Shown: positions 9,019 through 18,173 of the stretch, in pieces
Layout: each line of letters begins with the position of its first letter
How positions within the stretch are numbered: position 1 is the first letter of the stretch
Source: Pandoraea sp. ASV26
GTDB taxonomy: Bacteria; Pseudomonadota; Gammaproteobacteria; Burkholderiales; Burkholderiaceae
DNA length: 64,000 nt
Reading direction: 5' to 3'
Assembly (NCBI RefSeq): GCF_016428915.1
Contig: NZ_JAELTP010000005.1
Coordinates: forward strand, 1 to 64,000
Position numbers and translations under genes: made by a program
Notes under the pieces: generated by a model
What the model saw: only the letters and a program-made list of their open reading frames with translations
The model's database searches: none
Told to the model about the DNA's origin: nothing

Positions 9019-9055
9019 ACTGCGGCGCAGTCCGAAAAATCGGATGCGCCGCAGT
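9019..9055 (-). terminator. Probable terminator after prpE
   Basis: A perfect 11-bp stem (9019-9029 with 9045-9055) encloses an inner hairpin around TCCGAAAAATCGGA. It lies 69 bases beyond the prpE stop. The T-tract on the minus strand is poor, so termination strength is uncertain. Confidence 0.45.
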
Positions 9056-9123
9056 CTTGCTTCCTTTCGCCATCACCGTAGGCCCCGCTACCGAAGCCTA
9101 CCGCCCTGCACGCCCTAAATGCC

Positions 9124-11025
9124 CTAAACGCCCTTCACCGCCGCGCGCACCTGCTCAAGCGCCGCCGGGTCCTCCAGCGTGATCAGATCGCCCGTCTCAC
9201 GGCCCTCACAGATCGCCTGGATCGCGCGCCGCAGCAGCTTGCCGGAGCGCGTCTTGGGCAGCATGCTGACGAAGAACACGCGCGCCGGACGCGCCACCGC
9301 TCCCAGTTGCTTGTCCACCCTCATCATGACATCGCCCTCCAGCGCCAGACGCGCCTCGGCCGTCGCTGCCAACTCCGGTTGACGCAGCACCGCAAACGCC
9401 ACCGCCACCTGCCCCTTGAGCGCGTCTTGCGCACCGATGACCGCCACTTCCGCCACGGCCGGATGACTCGAAATACTCTCCTCGATCTCGCGCGATCCGA
9501 GCCGGTGGCCCGCCACGTTGATGACATCGTCGGTGCGGCCAAGAATGAAGTAATACCCGTCCTCATCGCGCACACCCCAGTCGAAGCTCGAGTACAGCAT
9601 GCGGCCCGGCACGGTCTGCCAATAGGTCTTGACGAAGCGGGCGTCGTCGCCCCACACCGTGCTCATGCACCCCGGCGGCAGCGGCCCCTCGATAGCCAGC
9701 ACGCCCTTCTGGTTCGGCCCGCAGTCTTCGCCAGTGACCTCGTCAACGAGCTTCACATCGTAGCCGTACACCGGCTTGCCCGGCGATCCCAGCTTGCCCG
9801 GCAAGACCTCGACCCCGCGTGCCATGCCGAGAATCGGCCAGCCCGTCTCCGTCTGCCAGTAGTTGTCGACGACCGGCTTGCCCACACCCTCGGTGAGCCA
9901 GCGCGCTGTCGGCTCGTCAAGCGGTTCACCCGCGAGGAAGATCAGCCGCAGCGACGACAGGTCGTACTGCGTGAGATACGCCGGGTCCTGTTTCTTGAGC
10001 ACGCGAATCGCCGTCGGTGCGGTGAAAAGCTGCGTCACTTTGTACTTCTCGACAATGCGCCACCAGATCCCGCCATCGGGACGGATCGGCGTGCCCTCGT
10101 ACATCAACGTCGCAATGCCTGCGAGCAACGGGGCGTACACGATGTAGCTGTGCCCGACCACCCACCCGATGTCCGATGCGCAGAACATGGTGTCGCCCGG
10201 CTTCGCGCAGAAGATATGCTGCATCGACGACGCCAGCGCGACCGCATACCCGCCGGTATCGCGCTGCACGCCCTTCGGTTTGCCGGTCGTCCCCGAGGTG
10301 TAGAGGACATACGACGGCTCGCTCGACTCGAGCCATTCGCACGGGATGAAGGCATCGAGGTGCTGCTCGCGCAACGGTGCGTAGTCGACGTCGCGGCCTT
10401 CCACGCGCGTCATCGGCGCAAGGCCTCGGTCGATCAGCAACACGCTCGGCGGCTTGTGCTGCGCAAGCGCGATGCCTTCGTCGAGCAACGGCTTGTAGGG
10501 CACCACCTTGCCATTGCGCGACCCCGCGTCGGCCGAGACGATGACTTTCGGTTGCGCGTCGTCAATGCGGGCCGCCAGATTGACGGACGCAAAGCCGCCG
10601 AACACGACCGAGTGAATCGCGCCAAGACGCGTACAGGCGAGCATCGCGAACAGCGCCTCCGGCACCATCGGCATGTAGACCAGCACGCGCTCGCCACGCG
10701 ACACCCCCAGCGATTGCAACGACGCCGCCATGCGATTGACTTCCGCCGCCAGTTCGTCGTACGTATAGACGCGCTCCTGCCCGGTCTCCGTCGACACCCA
10801 GATCAGGGCGTTTTGCTTGCCGCGCGAGGGCAGATGACGGTCAACGGCGTTGTGGCACAGATTCGTTCGCCCACCAACGAACCACCGGGCGAACGGCGGA
10901 TTGTCGTAGTCGAGCACCTGCGTGAAGGGCGTCTCCCAGTCGATCAGGCGGGCCTGCTCCTCCCAGAAGGCCGCCCGCGACTCAGGGGCGATCGAGCTGG
11001 CGTGAAATGACGCATACGAAGTCAT
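9124..11025 (-). CDS. prpE: Propionyl-CoA synthetase (propionate-CoA ligase)
   Basis: 633 residues of the acyl-adenylate-forming superfamily, acetyl-CoA synthetase subgroup. It activates propionate to propionyl-CoA through an acyl-AMP intermediate, feeding the 2-methylcitrate cycle. Motifs seen are GAIHSVVFGGFA, the P-loop YTSGTTGKPKGVQRDTGG, NYWQTETGWP, the hinge region GRTDDVINVAGHRLG, and the C-terminal PKTRSGKLLRR whose Lys596 is the catalytic, acetylation-controlled lysine. PrpE-like wording (QRDTGGY, SDIGWVVGHSYIVYAPLL) favours propionate over acetate, but substrate choice is an inference. The start is ATG 11025, five bases after AAGGAG; five in-frame residues upstream are not used. No other prp genes are adjacent. 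Confidence 0.85.
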   Translation of the reverse strand: MTSYASFHASSIAPESRAAFWEEQARLIDWETPFTQVLDYDNPPFARWFVGGRTNLCHNAVDRHLPSRGKQNALIWVSTETGQERVYTYDELAAEVNRMAASLQSLGVSRGERVLVYMPMVPEALFAMLACTRLGAIHSVVFGGFASVNLAARIDDAQPKVIVSADAGSRNGKVVPYKPLLDEGIALAQHKPPSVLLIDRGLAPMTRVEGRDVDYAPLREQHLDAFIPCEWLESSEPSYVLYTSGTTGKPKGVQRDTGGYAVALASSMQHIFCAKPGDTMFCASDIGWVVGHSYIVYAPLLAGIATLMYEGTPIRPDGGIWWRIVEKYKVTQLFTAPTAIRVLKKQDPAYLTQYDLSSLRLIFLAGEPLDEPTARWLTEGVGKPVVDNYWQTETGWPILGMARGVEVLPGKLGSPGKPVYGYDVKLVDEVTGEDCGPNQKGVLAIEGPLPPGCMSTVWGDDARFVKTYWQTVPGRMLYSSFDWGVRDEDGYYFILGRTDDVINVAGHRLGSREIEESISSHPAVAEVAVIGAQDALKGQVAVAFAVLRQPELAATAEARLALEGDVMMRVDKQLGAVARPARVFFVSMLPKTRSGKLLRRAIQAICEGRETGDLITLEDPAALEQVRAAVKGV

Positions 11026-11287
11026 GGTGTCTCCTTGCATATATTGGTTTGGCTCGCGCGAGCGTCACGCCCTGACGGCGGTGCCGCAGGGGGACGGGAC
11101 TGGCGCGGCGCCGGATCGGGCCGGCAAGGTCGCGTGGCGTGTCGCCATCGACCGGCAATGCGCTTCGGTGCAATGAAATCGTCGGACACGGGTCACGTGC
11201 CTCGCGTTCAGTGTGCGCGTTGACGCTTACGGAAGGCTTACCGGCCAGGCACGCCCGGAGCGCGAAACGCTAGGGGATTACGCTGAG

Positions 11288-13153
11288 TCAGGCAGGATCG
11301 GCGACGGGCAGGAGGGGCGCGGCCGGAACGTCGGCTTGCTGCGCTCGCCACAGGCGGGCGTAGAGGCCATCGCGGTGCAGCAACGTGGCGTGATCGCCCG
11401 TCTCTACGATCCGCCCGCCGTCCATCACCACGATGCGCTCGGCGTGACGAATCGCCGCCAGCCGGTGCGCGATGACAATGCAGGTCGCCCCCGCCCGCTC
11501 TCGCGCGAGACGTCCGAGAATGCGCGCTTCGGTCAGCGCGTCGAGGGCCGCGGTCGGCTCGTCGAGCAATAGCAGCGGCGGGTGCCCCCAGAGCGCACGG
11601 GCAATGTTCACCCGCTGCCGTTCGCCGCCGGACAGCCCCGCGACGCAGGTTGCCATCGGGACCTCGGCCACCGTCGTCACGCGTGCGAATTCGTCCTGTG
11701 CGGCCCCGTCGTCGGGCTGCACGGCCGTGCCAAGCCCCCCGCGATAGGCCACGTTATCGAACAGCGGACGGTCGAACAGGCGGCAGTCCTGCGTCACGAA
11801 CCCGGTCACACGGCGCATCGCGCTCGCATGGCGACGGCAAAGCGCACGGCCGTCGACACGCACCTCGCCGCTCGACGGCAGCGACAACCCGGCAATCAAC
11901 CGCAGCAACGTCGATTTGCCCGCCCCCGACGGGCCGACGATCGCCACATACTCCCCTGCCCGCACCCGCAAGCTGACACCCGCCACGATGGGCTGACCAT
12001 CGCTCGTCGTGACGCTCACGTCATCGAGATCGATGGACGGCGCTCGCGGCGTTTGTTGCTGCGGTGCGGCGTCCGCCTCGCGGAGCGCGCTGGCCATCCC
12101 CTCCAACCCCTCTACCGCCTCTACCGCCTCCGTCCGCTCCGCCAACGCCTCCACGGCGGCAGGGCCCGCCGCGCTGTCGCGCAGATGTTCATCGACGCTG
12201 ACCAGCGCGCGCGCCACCTGCGAGACCAACGCGCCGAGCATCGCGGCGGGCAACGCAAACTGAAGCAAGTACGCATTGACCTGCACGAGCGTGCCCACGG
12301 GCTCGGCGCCGCGCGCCACATCGGCGACTGCCAGCAACGTCATCGCTGACACCCCTGCGGCCATGATCGTCATCTGCACGGCACTCGTCATCTGCGAAGT
12401 GGTCGCCGTGGCCAATGCGGCCGTGTAACGCGTGCGCAGACGCTGCGACAAACGCCCGATCTCCGCCGGTTCCTGCGCAAACGTCTTCACGCACTCAAGC
12501 TGGCTCAGCGTGTCGGCCAGTGCACCCGTCGTCGCGCGCGAAACGTCGTTCGCATGCGACTCACGACGCGTCACGCGCGCCAGCGAGGGGCGTAGTGTCA
12601 ACACGTACGCCACCACCGTCGCGCCGAGAATCGCACCGTAGAGCACACCGAAGTTGAGCATCAGGATGACGCCGGTCGCCACCACCTGAACAGCGAGCGG
12701 CAACAGGCCGAAGACGAGACCCGTCACGATGACGGGCAACGCCACTTCCACGCGAAACAGGCAATCGAGCACCTGGCCCGCGTTGACATCGCGCGCGCGA
12801 TGCGCCGGCAGTTCGATCAGCCGCGAGAGATAGCCCAGTGCGGTGCGCCGGCGAAGGTCTTCCATCACGCGCTGGATGAGCAGATCCTTACCGCGCTCGC
12901 CGATTGCTGCACCGGACCACAGCACGACATAAGCCACGGCAAACGGCATCGCGAGCGTGCCCGGACGCTCGCCAGCGAGCGCGTCGACGGCGAGCCCGAG
13001 TACCCACGGCGCAACGAGCCGCAGCGAGAGCATCAGCCCCGCGGCGAGCGCCGCGGCGACGAGCCATGTCCGATGGCGCGACGACGCCGTCTCCCTCACC
13101 CACAGCGTACGCAACACGAAACACAGCGCACGCCAGCCCGCCAGCCAGGTCAT
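11288..13153 (-). CDS. Lasso peptide ABC exporter (D protein)
   Basis: 621 residues combining an exporter-type membrane domain (about residues 30-325, six segments) and an ATPase domain (about 372-600). Walker A is GPSGAGKST at 407-415, the signature is LSGGERQR, Walker B is LLLLDEPTAALD, and the switch His lies in VIAHRLAAI. It should export the mature lasso peptide from the cytoplasm and give self-protection, as McjD does for microcin J25. The linker before the ATPase domain (about 330-370) is Glu/Ala-rich. Its ATG overlaps the stop of the macrolactam synthetase gene by four bases (ATGA), so the two are co-translated. No peptidase C39 domain is present, as expected because leader removal is done by the separate B protein. 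Confidence 0.88.
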   Translation of the reverse strand: MTWLAGWRALCFVLRTLWVRETASSRHRTWLVAAALAAGLMLSLRLVAPWVLGLAVDALAGERPGTLAMPFAVAYVVLWSGAAIGERGKDLLIQRVMEDLRRRTALGYLSRLIELPAHRARDVNAGQVLDCLFRVEVALPVIVTGLVFGLLPLAVQVVATGVILMLNFGVLYGAILGATVVAYVLTLRPSLARVTRRESHANDVSRATTGALADTLSQLECVKTFAQEPAEIGRLSQRLRTRYTAALATATTSQMTSAVQMTIMAAGVSAMTLLAVADVARGAEPVGTLVQVNAYLLQFALPAAMLGALVSQVARALVSVDEHLRDSAAGPAAVEALAERTEAVEAVEGLEGMASALREADAAPQQQTPRAPSIDLDDVSVTTSDGQPIVAGVSLRVRAGEYVAIVGPSGAGKSTLLRLIAGLSLPSSGEVRVDGRALCRRHASAMRRVTGFVTQDCRLFDRPLFDNVAYRGGLGTAVQPDDGAAQDEFARVTTVAEVPMATCVAGLSGGERQRVNIARALWGHPPLLLLDEPTAALDALTEARILGRLARERAGATCIVIAHRLAAIRHAERIVVMDGGRIVETGDHATLLHRDGLYARLWRAQQADVPAAPLLPVADPA

Positions 13154-14928
13154 GCTGTCGCCTCCTGGTGAGCACCGGCGCCCTGCCGCCAGCCGCGCAC
13201 GAACATCTCAACGGCATACAGCCGACGGATCGTCGCCATCGATTCGAGATGATGGTGCGCAATCCGGCCGATGGCGCGGCGGCACGCGTCGCGGTCGATC
13301 CATCCCGACGCCGCACAATAGCCCTCCAGACAGACCTCTTCCACATGCGCGAGATTGGCGGCCACCCCAGCGCCCACAATGCCCGTCATCATGCCCTTGT
13401 CGCGTCGCCAGAGATTCGGCAGGCCGCTCGCAAGATAGGCCGCGCGGCGCAACGGCAAACGGTTGTGAATCGCATTGAAGAGCCGGTACGTGGGCATGGC
13501 GAAACCGGCTTCGACGACCGGCTGCGTCAGGAACGGGAATACCGTGCCGGCCGGCGCCAGCGACGGATACACCTCGATGTCGCGAAGATTGCCGAGCGTG
13601 CCGAGAATCTGCGCCCGCTTGCCCGGGCGCAGGCGAAGCGGCCATTGCGCGAGCCACGCCTGTGCGAGCGGTTCCGTGCGCTTGAGCTCGTTATCGCGTG
13701 CCGCCGCCGTGAGCAAGCCGTCAGCCTGCGCGGCCAGGGGGTTCGCGTGACGCTGCCGCAACTGTGCGAATGCGCAGCGCATCACCCACCACAGCGGCAA
13801 ACGTTGCATCACCGCCAGATCGCGCCATGCGCCGAACGCCCGCCGCCACTGGCCGTCGGCGAAGGCGTCGAGAAACGCGCCGTCGGGTGGCGGGGCGAGG
13901 AAGATCGCGTCACCGCCGTGACCGTTCACGAGCCGGTGATCCTGGTACGACGCCAGCCGTTCGCGTACGGCGTCGAGTTGCGCGAGCATGCACAGATGCA
14001 TCGCGGGACGTGCGAGACGCGGAATCGTCGCGGGCGGAGAAAACGCGCCATGTTCGATATCGAAGCGCTCGAAGGCCATGCGCACATGCCGCGCGACGCT
14101 GTGCGCGTGATGCGACTCGTCACTCGAAGGCGATGCCGGATCGCGATGATTCACCGCCGTACAGGTGTCTGCACGGCCAGATTCGGCCAGCGCCAATGCG
14201 AGCGACGTGGACTCGACACCGCCAGACAACTCCAGCACCGCGGGCCTGTCTCCGAGACAACGTTCAGCCGAGCGTCGCAGCAATCCGAGCAGCCCGTTGC
14301 CCGACGCCACCTCGCCCGCCTCATGCGCCCCCTTATTCGATCGCCACGACGGCCACCACACGACGCGCGTCTTCGGCGCGCCTCGCTCGGGAATCCACAG
14401 CGCGTGGCCCAGCGGCAGTCGCTCCACGTCGTGGAGCGCGCACTGCACGCTGCCAACGTCGCCATGAACGAGGAAGGACTTGAGCGCGTTGCTATCGAAC
14501 GTCGGACTGGCGTCCGTGATCGATGCCGGGTCCGACGCAACATGCACCGCCCCGTCCCGGCAGAACCGGTAATACGTCGGGCAATGCCCGCACGGGTCGC
14601 AAAGCACGAGCGTTGCGCCGCACCAGCGGTCATGCACGATGATCCGATAGTGCCCCCAGTACTGATCGACGAAGCGCTCCGGCGACTCGATCGCCATGCG
14701 GGCCAGTTCAAGTCCCGGCGGTACTTCGTGGCCATCGTCCTTGCGATACACGCGGCCGCTCACGTACCACGCGAGCAGTTCGCTCTGGCCGCTCGTATGT
14801 TGGCGGTTTCCACCGCCTTCGGGACGAATGCGGGCGACGGGCTGGCCATCCAGTCCTCGCAGCGCGACAGCGCCTGGAAACGACACGTAACGCTCTGCCG
14901 GTCCTGGTCTCAGGCGGGCAAGTTTCAT
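13150..14928 (-). CDS. Lasso peptide macrolactam synthetase (C protein, asparagine-synthetase-like)
   Basis: 592 residues. The start is ATG 14928, seven bases after CGGAG; sequence upstream in this frame is antisense-like and was excluded. The N-terminal part (about 1-200) resembles the glutamine amidotransferase domain of AsnB but lacks the nucleophilic Cys2 (it begins MKLARLRP), as is usual in lasso C proteins, which do not need ammonia. The C-terminal ATP-pyrophosphatase domain carries SGGVESTS near residue 235, the adenylating PP-loop. The enzyme activates the side-chain carboxylate of core Glu8 as an AMP ester and closes an isopeptide bond to the core N-terminus. It lies in the operon after the leader peptidase and is coupled to the exporter gene. 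Confidence 0.88.
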   Translation of the reverse strand: MKLARLRPGPAERYVSFPGAVALRGLDGQPVARIRPEGGGNRQHTSGQSELLAWYVSGRVYRKDDGHEVPPGLELARMAIESPERFVDQYWGHYRIIVHDRWCGATLVLCDPCGHCPTYYRFCRDGAVHVASDPASITDASPTFDSNALKSFLVHGDVGSVQCALHDVERLPLGHALWIPERGAPKTRVVWWPSWRSNKGAHEAGEVASGNGLLGLLRRSAERCLGDRPAVLELSGGVESTSLALALAESGRADTCTAVNHRDPASPSSDESHHAHSVARHVRMAFERFDIEHGAFSPPATIPRLARPAMHLCMLAQLDAVRERLASYQDHRLVNGHGGDAIFLAPPPDGAFLDAFADGQWRRAFGAWRDLAVMQRLPLWWVMRCAFAQLRQRHANPLAAQADGLLTAAARDNELKRTEPLAQAWLAQWPLRLRPGKRAQILGTLGNLRDIEVYPSLAPAGTVFPFLTQPVVEAGFAMPTYRLFNAIHNRLPLRRAAYLASGLPNLWRRDKGMMTGIVGAGVAANLAHVEEVCLEGYCAASGWIDRDACRRAIGRIAHHHLESMATIRRLYAVEMFVRGWRQGAGAHQEATA

Positions 14929-14978
14929 GGCGGGCTCCGTTTGAATTGAGGCGTGACGTCGAAGCCACGCAACGTGGC

Positions 14979-15740
14979 TCAGGCGGGGGTCTCGAAGATC
15001 ACGGCCAGTTGTTCGCGACGGCGCGGATCGTCGCCGATCACCCGCCCCTGCGCCTCCGCCCATGCATGGGCATAGAAAGGCTGTCGCTGAACGCCGACGA
15101 CCAATTGAAGTCGCAGGCCATCCTGCGCACACCACATCGCAAGCGCCGCGTACCACGGCAGACAGGGTGAGCACTGCGGATAGAGCAACGCGGCACGGTG
15201 CATTGCGCCGACATACCGCGCATAGTCGCCGGGCAAACCGTAATGCGTCGAGCGAGTCACCTGCGCCGCACGCACCTCCGCGATCACGCCAGCCATGCGT
15301 TGGCGACGTGTCGCACGTTGCGCTCGCCAAAGCCAATAGCTCGCACGAAGCACATCGCGCATTCGGGGCGGGCTCGCAAGATCGGCAGGCATCGCTAACC
15401 AGGCATCAAACCCCACCCGAGGCGGCATGTCCCGCATGGCATGCCGCGTGTCAGGGACGGTCTGCTCCCCGGGCGCCAGAATGCCTTCCGCGTCGAACAT
15501 GGCCTGCATCGCGGGCAATGTTTCAAACGACATCTCGGGGTCGTGCTGCCAGCCGATCAGACGTCGCAGCGCCTGCGAATGCGCGTAGGACAGGTTGAAG
15601 TAGCGATCGTGGGAGAGTTTGAGCACCACCATGTGCGCGTCGATACCCGCGACGTGCACATCAGGTGCCAGATGATGGAAAACCGGCGCGTCCGCACACG
15701 CGCCGGTTCCGATTCGCATCGAATCTGTCACCTCAGGCAT
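14979..15740 (-). CDS. Lasso peptide leader peptidase, fused RRE and transglutaminase-like domains (B protein)
   Basis: 253 residues. Residues about 20-95 form a PqqD-like precursor-recognition element ([21 protein letters not shown]), and residues about 115-245 a transglutaminase-like cysteine protease. The likely triad is Cys193 ([10 protein letters not shown]), His225 (HAWAEAQG) and Asp237 (VIGDD). It binds the leader and cleaves after residue 27 of the precursor. Single-chain B proteins are typical of proteobacterial lasso clusters; Gram-positive ones are split. ATG 15740 overlaps the precursor stop by eight bases with GGAGG very close to it. ATG 15719 (MRIGTG) with GAGGTGA upstream is an equally good start. 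The next gene begins about 50 bases downstream. Confidence 0.88.
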   Translation of the reverse strand: MPEVTDSMRIGTGACADAPVFHHLAPDVHVAGIDAHMVVLKLSHDRYFNLSYAHSQALRRLIGWQHDPEMSFETLPAMQAMFDAEGILAPGEQTVPDTRHAMRDMPPRVGFDAWLAMPADLASPPRMRDVLRASYWLWRAQRATRRQRMAGVIAEVRAAQVTRSTHYGLPGDYARYVGAMHRAALLYPQCSPCLPWYAALAMWCAQDGLRLQLVVGVQRQPFYAHAWAEAQGRVIGDDPRRREQLAVIFETPA

Positions 15741-15915
15741 GACCTCCGGTCAACGGCGGCAGCGTCGGAATGCAAATCGGCTGGAAGCACAGCGGCAGCA
15801 CGGTGATGCCTTCTGCGGCGTTGCCAAGAACACCGCGCGTGGCATGAGTGGCATCCACCGAGGCGAGTGCGTCGAGTTCGGTCACTTCCTTCATGGTTCC
15901 CATTGCCTTACTCAT
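15733..15915 (-). CDS. Lasso peptide precursor (pandonodin-like)
   Basis: 60 residues, start ATG 15915 with AAGGAG seven bases upstream. The leader is residues 1-27, ending HATR, with the conserved Thr at the penultimate leader position. The core is residues 28-60 (33 aa). Core Gly1 and Glu8 (GVLGNAAE) define an eight-residue macrolactam ring. The rest is a long Pro-rich hydrophobic loop and tail with two cysteines at core 16 and 21, ending GGHA. This agrees with what I recall of pandonodin, a 33-residue Pandoraea lasso peptide with an unusually long tail and a disulfide; the identity was not checked. It is the first gene of the operon. Antibacterial activity cannot be read from the sequence. 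Confidence 0.9.
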   Translation of the reverse strand: MSKAMGTMKEVTELDALASVDATHATRGVLGNAAEGITVLPLCFQPICIPTLPPLTGGHA

Positions 15916-16060
15916 TTAGGACTCCTTTTTGAGTGAAAACGAACGGTATCGTCCGCGTCTTCATCATAGGAAATGAGAGCCGGTCCATTGATGGGAATTT
16001 TCCGAAGCGAGTGTGAAGCCAGTCCAGAGACGTGAGGGGCGTCGGCAATCCACAAAGCAA

Positions 16061-16097
16061 AACGCCCGTGAGGGACATCCTCACGGGCGTTCTGTTT
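16061..16097 (-). terminator. Rho-independent terminator of mltD
   Basis: A perfect 13-bp stem (16061-16073 with 16079-16091) has a five-base loop. On the minus strand it is followed by GTTTTGCTTT. It lies between mltD and the lasso promoter region (15916-16060), so it insulates the lasso operon from upstream reading. T-rich sequence on the plus side makes it potentially bidirectional. Confidence 0.8.
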
Positions 16098-16163
16098 GAC
16101 TTCGGCGATGACTCCCCGCCGTCGGCGATGCGATGATCGCCTGGCGAACCGGAAGGCTGGCCC

Positions 16164-17846
16164 TTAGCGCTGTGCCGTCTTGGTGACCTTTGCAGGGGCC
16201 TTGGCGGCAGGCTTCGCAGCCGTCTTGGCAACCGTCTTGGCCGGGGCCTTGGCGGGCGCTTTCGACGCTGACTTGGCCGGTGCCGTCTTGCTACTGGCGA
16301 CAGCGGCCTTGGCCGGGGCGCGGTCGACCACACGGATCATCTTGCCGTTCTTACCACGCACCATACGCGTGCGCGGCGCGTCGTCGTCCTTGGCGGCAGC
16401 CGGTGCCGCCGGTTCGGCCGAAGCGGCCATCACGCGCGAGGCATCCTTGACCGGCACGTGCAGCACCAGCAATTGGCCGGACGTGAGCGTATCGCGACGC
16501 AGACGGTTCCAGCTCTTGATCTGGGCCACGCTCACGCCGCTGCGCGAGGCAACGGCGGCGAGCGTGTCGTGCTTGCGTGCGCGCACCATGACCTTGCGGG
16601 TATCGGGAAGATCCGGCTCCAGCGCCAGCACGGCGTTGCTGGCCACCGACGCGCTGATGTCCTGATCGATGTCGTCCGAGCGCGGCACCAGCAGCGTCGA
16701 GCCGGCCTTCAGGCGCATGCGCGGTGCAATGTTGTTGACCGAGCGGATCACCGCAGCGTCGACACCCAACTTGCGCGCGACGTCTTCCGGACGCTCACGC
16801 GATGCCGACGTGTACGTCGTCCAGCTCGAGAGCGGCTTGTCGTAGCCCTTCAGTCGGCGCTGGAACACTTCGGCGCTGTCGAACGGCAGGAGAATTTGCG
16901 GCTGTGCAGCGCCCAGAATCACCGGCTTGCGGAATGACGGGTTGAGTGCGCGGAACTCGTCGAGCGGCAGATCGGCGAGCTTTGCGGCGAGCGCCACGTC
17001 GATATCACGCTTGGTGGTCACGCTGACGAAGTACGGGTGATTCGGAATCTCCGGCAGCTTCACGCTGTAGAGGTCCGGGTGCGCAATGATGTTCTTGATC
17101 GCTTGCAGCTTCGGCACGTAATAACGTGTCTCGGTCGGCATACGCAGGCTCAGGTAATCCGTGGGCAGCCCTTGCGCCTGATTGCGATCGATCGCGCGCT
17201 GCACGTTGCCCTCGCCCCAGTTATAGGCCGCGAGCGCCAGATGCCAGTCGCCGAACATCGCATAGAGCTTGGAGAGGTAATCGAGCGCGGCGGTCGTCGA
17301 GGCGAGCACGTCGCGGCGCTCGTCCTGGAACATGTTCTGCTTGAGGTTGTACGTCTTGCCGGTGCTCGGAATGAACTGCCACATACCGGCGGCCTTGGCC
17401 GTCGAGAGCGCCTGCGGGTTGTACGCGCTTTCCACGAACGGCAGCAGCGCCAGCTCCGTCGGCATATGACGACGCTCGAGTTCTTCAACGATGTGGAACA
17501 GATACTTGTCCGAGCGCTGGATCATGCGCTCGACGTATTCGGGACGCTGCGCGTACCACTGCGTGCGGTCCTGCGCGAGGTCGGTGTCCAGATCGGGGAT
17601 GGCGAAACCGTGGCGGATACGTGACCAGAGATCGGCGTCGTCGCTGCCGTAGGCCAGATCGTTCAGCGAGTCTTTATCGAGATCGATCGTCTGATCGCTG
17701 GAGACTCGTTGCTTGCCTTTGGCAGTCGACGCGAGAGGTGATTTGCTCTGCGCTTCGGGGGTGGAATTCGACGCACCTGTGGTCGGCGCTGTGCTGGCGC
17801 AAGCCGCTAGAAGCAGCGTCAGTAGCAAGCTAACGATAAGTCGCAT
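16164..17846 (-). CDS. mltD: Membrane-bound lytic murein transglycosylase D
   Basis: 560 residues. An N-terminal lipoprotein signal with lipobox LAAC puts the mature end at Cys16, so the protein is anchored in a membrane facing the periplasm. The SLT catalytic domain spans about 105-240 with catalytic Glu139 in FVESAYNP, then GMWQFIPSTGKTYNL and AYNWGEGNV. Two LysM-like peptidoglycan-binding modules follow (about 345-395 and 415-465). The last roughly 55 residues are an Ala/Lys/Pro-rich low-complexity tail (KAPAKAPAKTV pattern) like histone H1 tails, unusual for MltD. The enzyme cleaves the MurNAc-GlcNAc bond forming 1,6-anhydro ends. It is next to gloB, as in E. coli, where mltD is adjacent to gloB. 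Confidence 0.88.
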   Translation of the reverse strand: MRLIVSLLLTLLLAACASTAPTTGASNSTPEAQSKSPLASTAKGKQRVSSDQTIDLDKDSLNDLAYGSDDADLWSRIRHGFAIPDLDTDLAQDRTQWYAQRPEYVERMIQRSDKYLFHIVEELERRHMPTELALLPFVESAYNPQALSTAKAAGMWQFIPSTGKTYNLKQNMFQDERRDVLASTTAALDYLSKLYAMFGDWHLALAAYNWGEGNVQRAIDRNQAQGLPTDYLSLRMPTETRYYVPKLQAIKNIIAHPDLYSVKLPEIPNHPYFVSVTTKRDIDVALAAKLADLPLDEFRALNPSFRKPVILGAAQPQILLPFDSAEVFQRRLKGYDKPLSSWTTYTSASRERPEDVARKLGVDAAVIRSVNNIAPRMRLKAGSTLLVPRSDDIDQDISASVASNAVLALEPDLPDTRKVMVRARKHDTLAAVASRSGVSVAQIKSWNRLRRDTLTSGQLLVLHVPVKDASRVMAASAEPAAPAAAKDDDAPRTRMVRGKNGKMIRVVDRAPAKAAVASSKTAPAKSASKAPAKAPAKTVAKTAAKPAAKAPAKVTKTAQR

Positions 17847-18173
17847 TGATCGGGCTCGAATTGGGTGACATCTTCATGAAATTGGCAAGGATGGTAAGGA
17901 AACCCTTCGGATGCGTCAACCTTTCTGCCTAATTTTTTTGCAGAATTTACGCCCAAACGCCTCAAAATTAGGGGTTATCCCTGAGTTCGGTTTCATGTGG
18001 TGTGGCCGAAGCGACACACCTTAGTTGCGTATACGATGCCATCGAAATGACGCCGAAACTTCACATCCGGGGCGATTTGGCAAGGCGGAGCAGGCGTGTC
18101 CCAACCTGTCAACGCCCGCTTTGTGGCAGAGGTCATGACGCGTCACACTATTGACAGCATGACGCGCTCACGA
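17847..18173. other. Intergenic region between mltD and gloB
   Basis: Both flanking genes read on the minus strand, so this should contain the mltD promoter and leader. The 90 bases next to mltD are AT-rich. I see no gene and no clear hairpin terminator for gloB. Confidence 0.4.

Noticed and set aside
12904-14949. 681-codon frame antisense to the lasso C and D genes
   Set aside because: Arg/Pro/Ala-rich shadow; the opposite strand has clear catalytic motifs.
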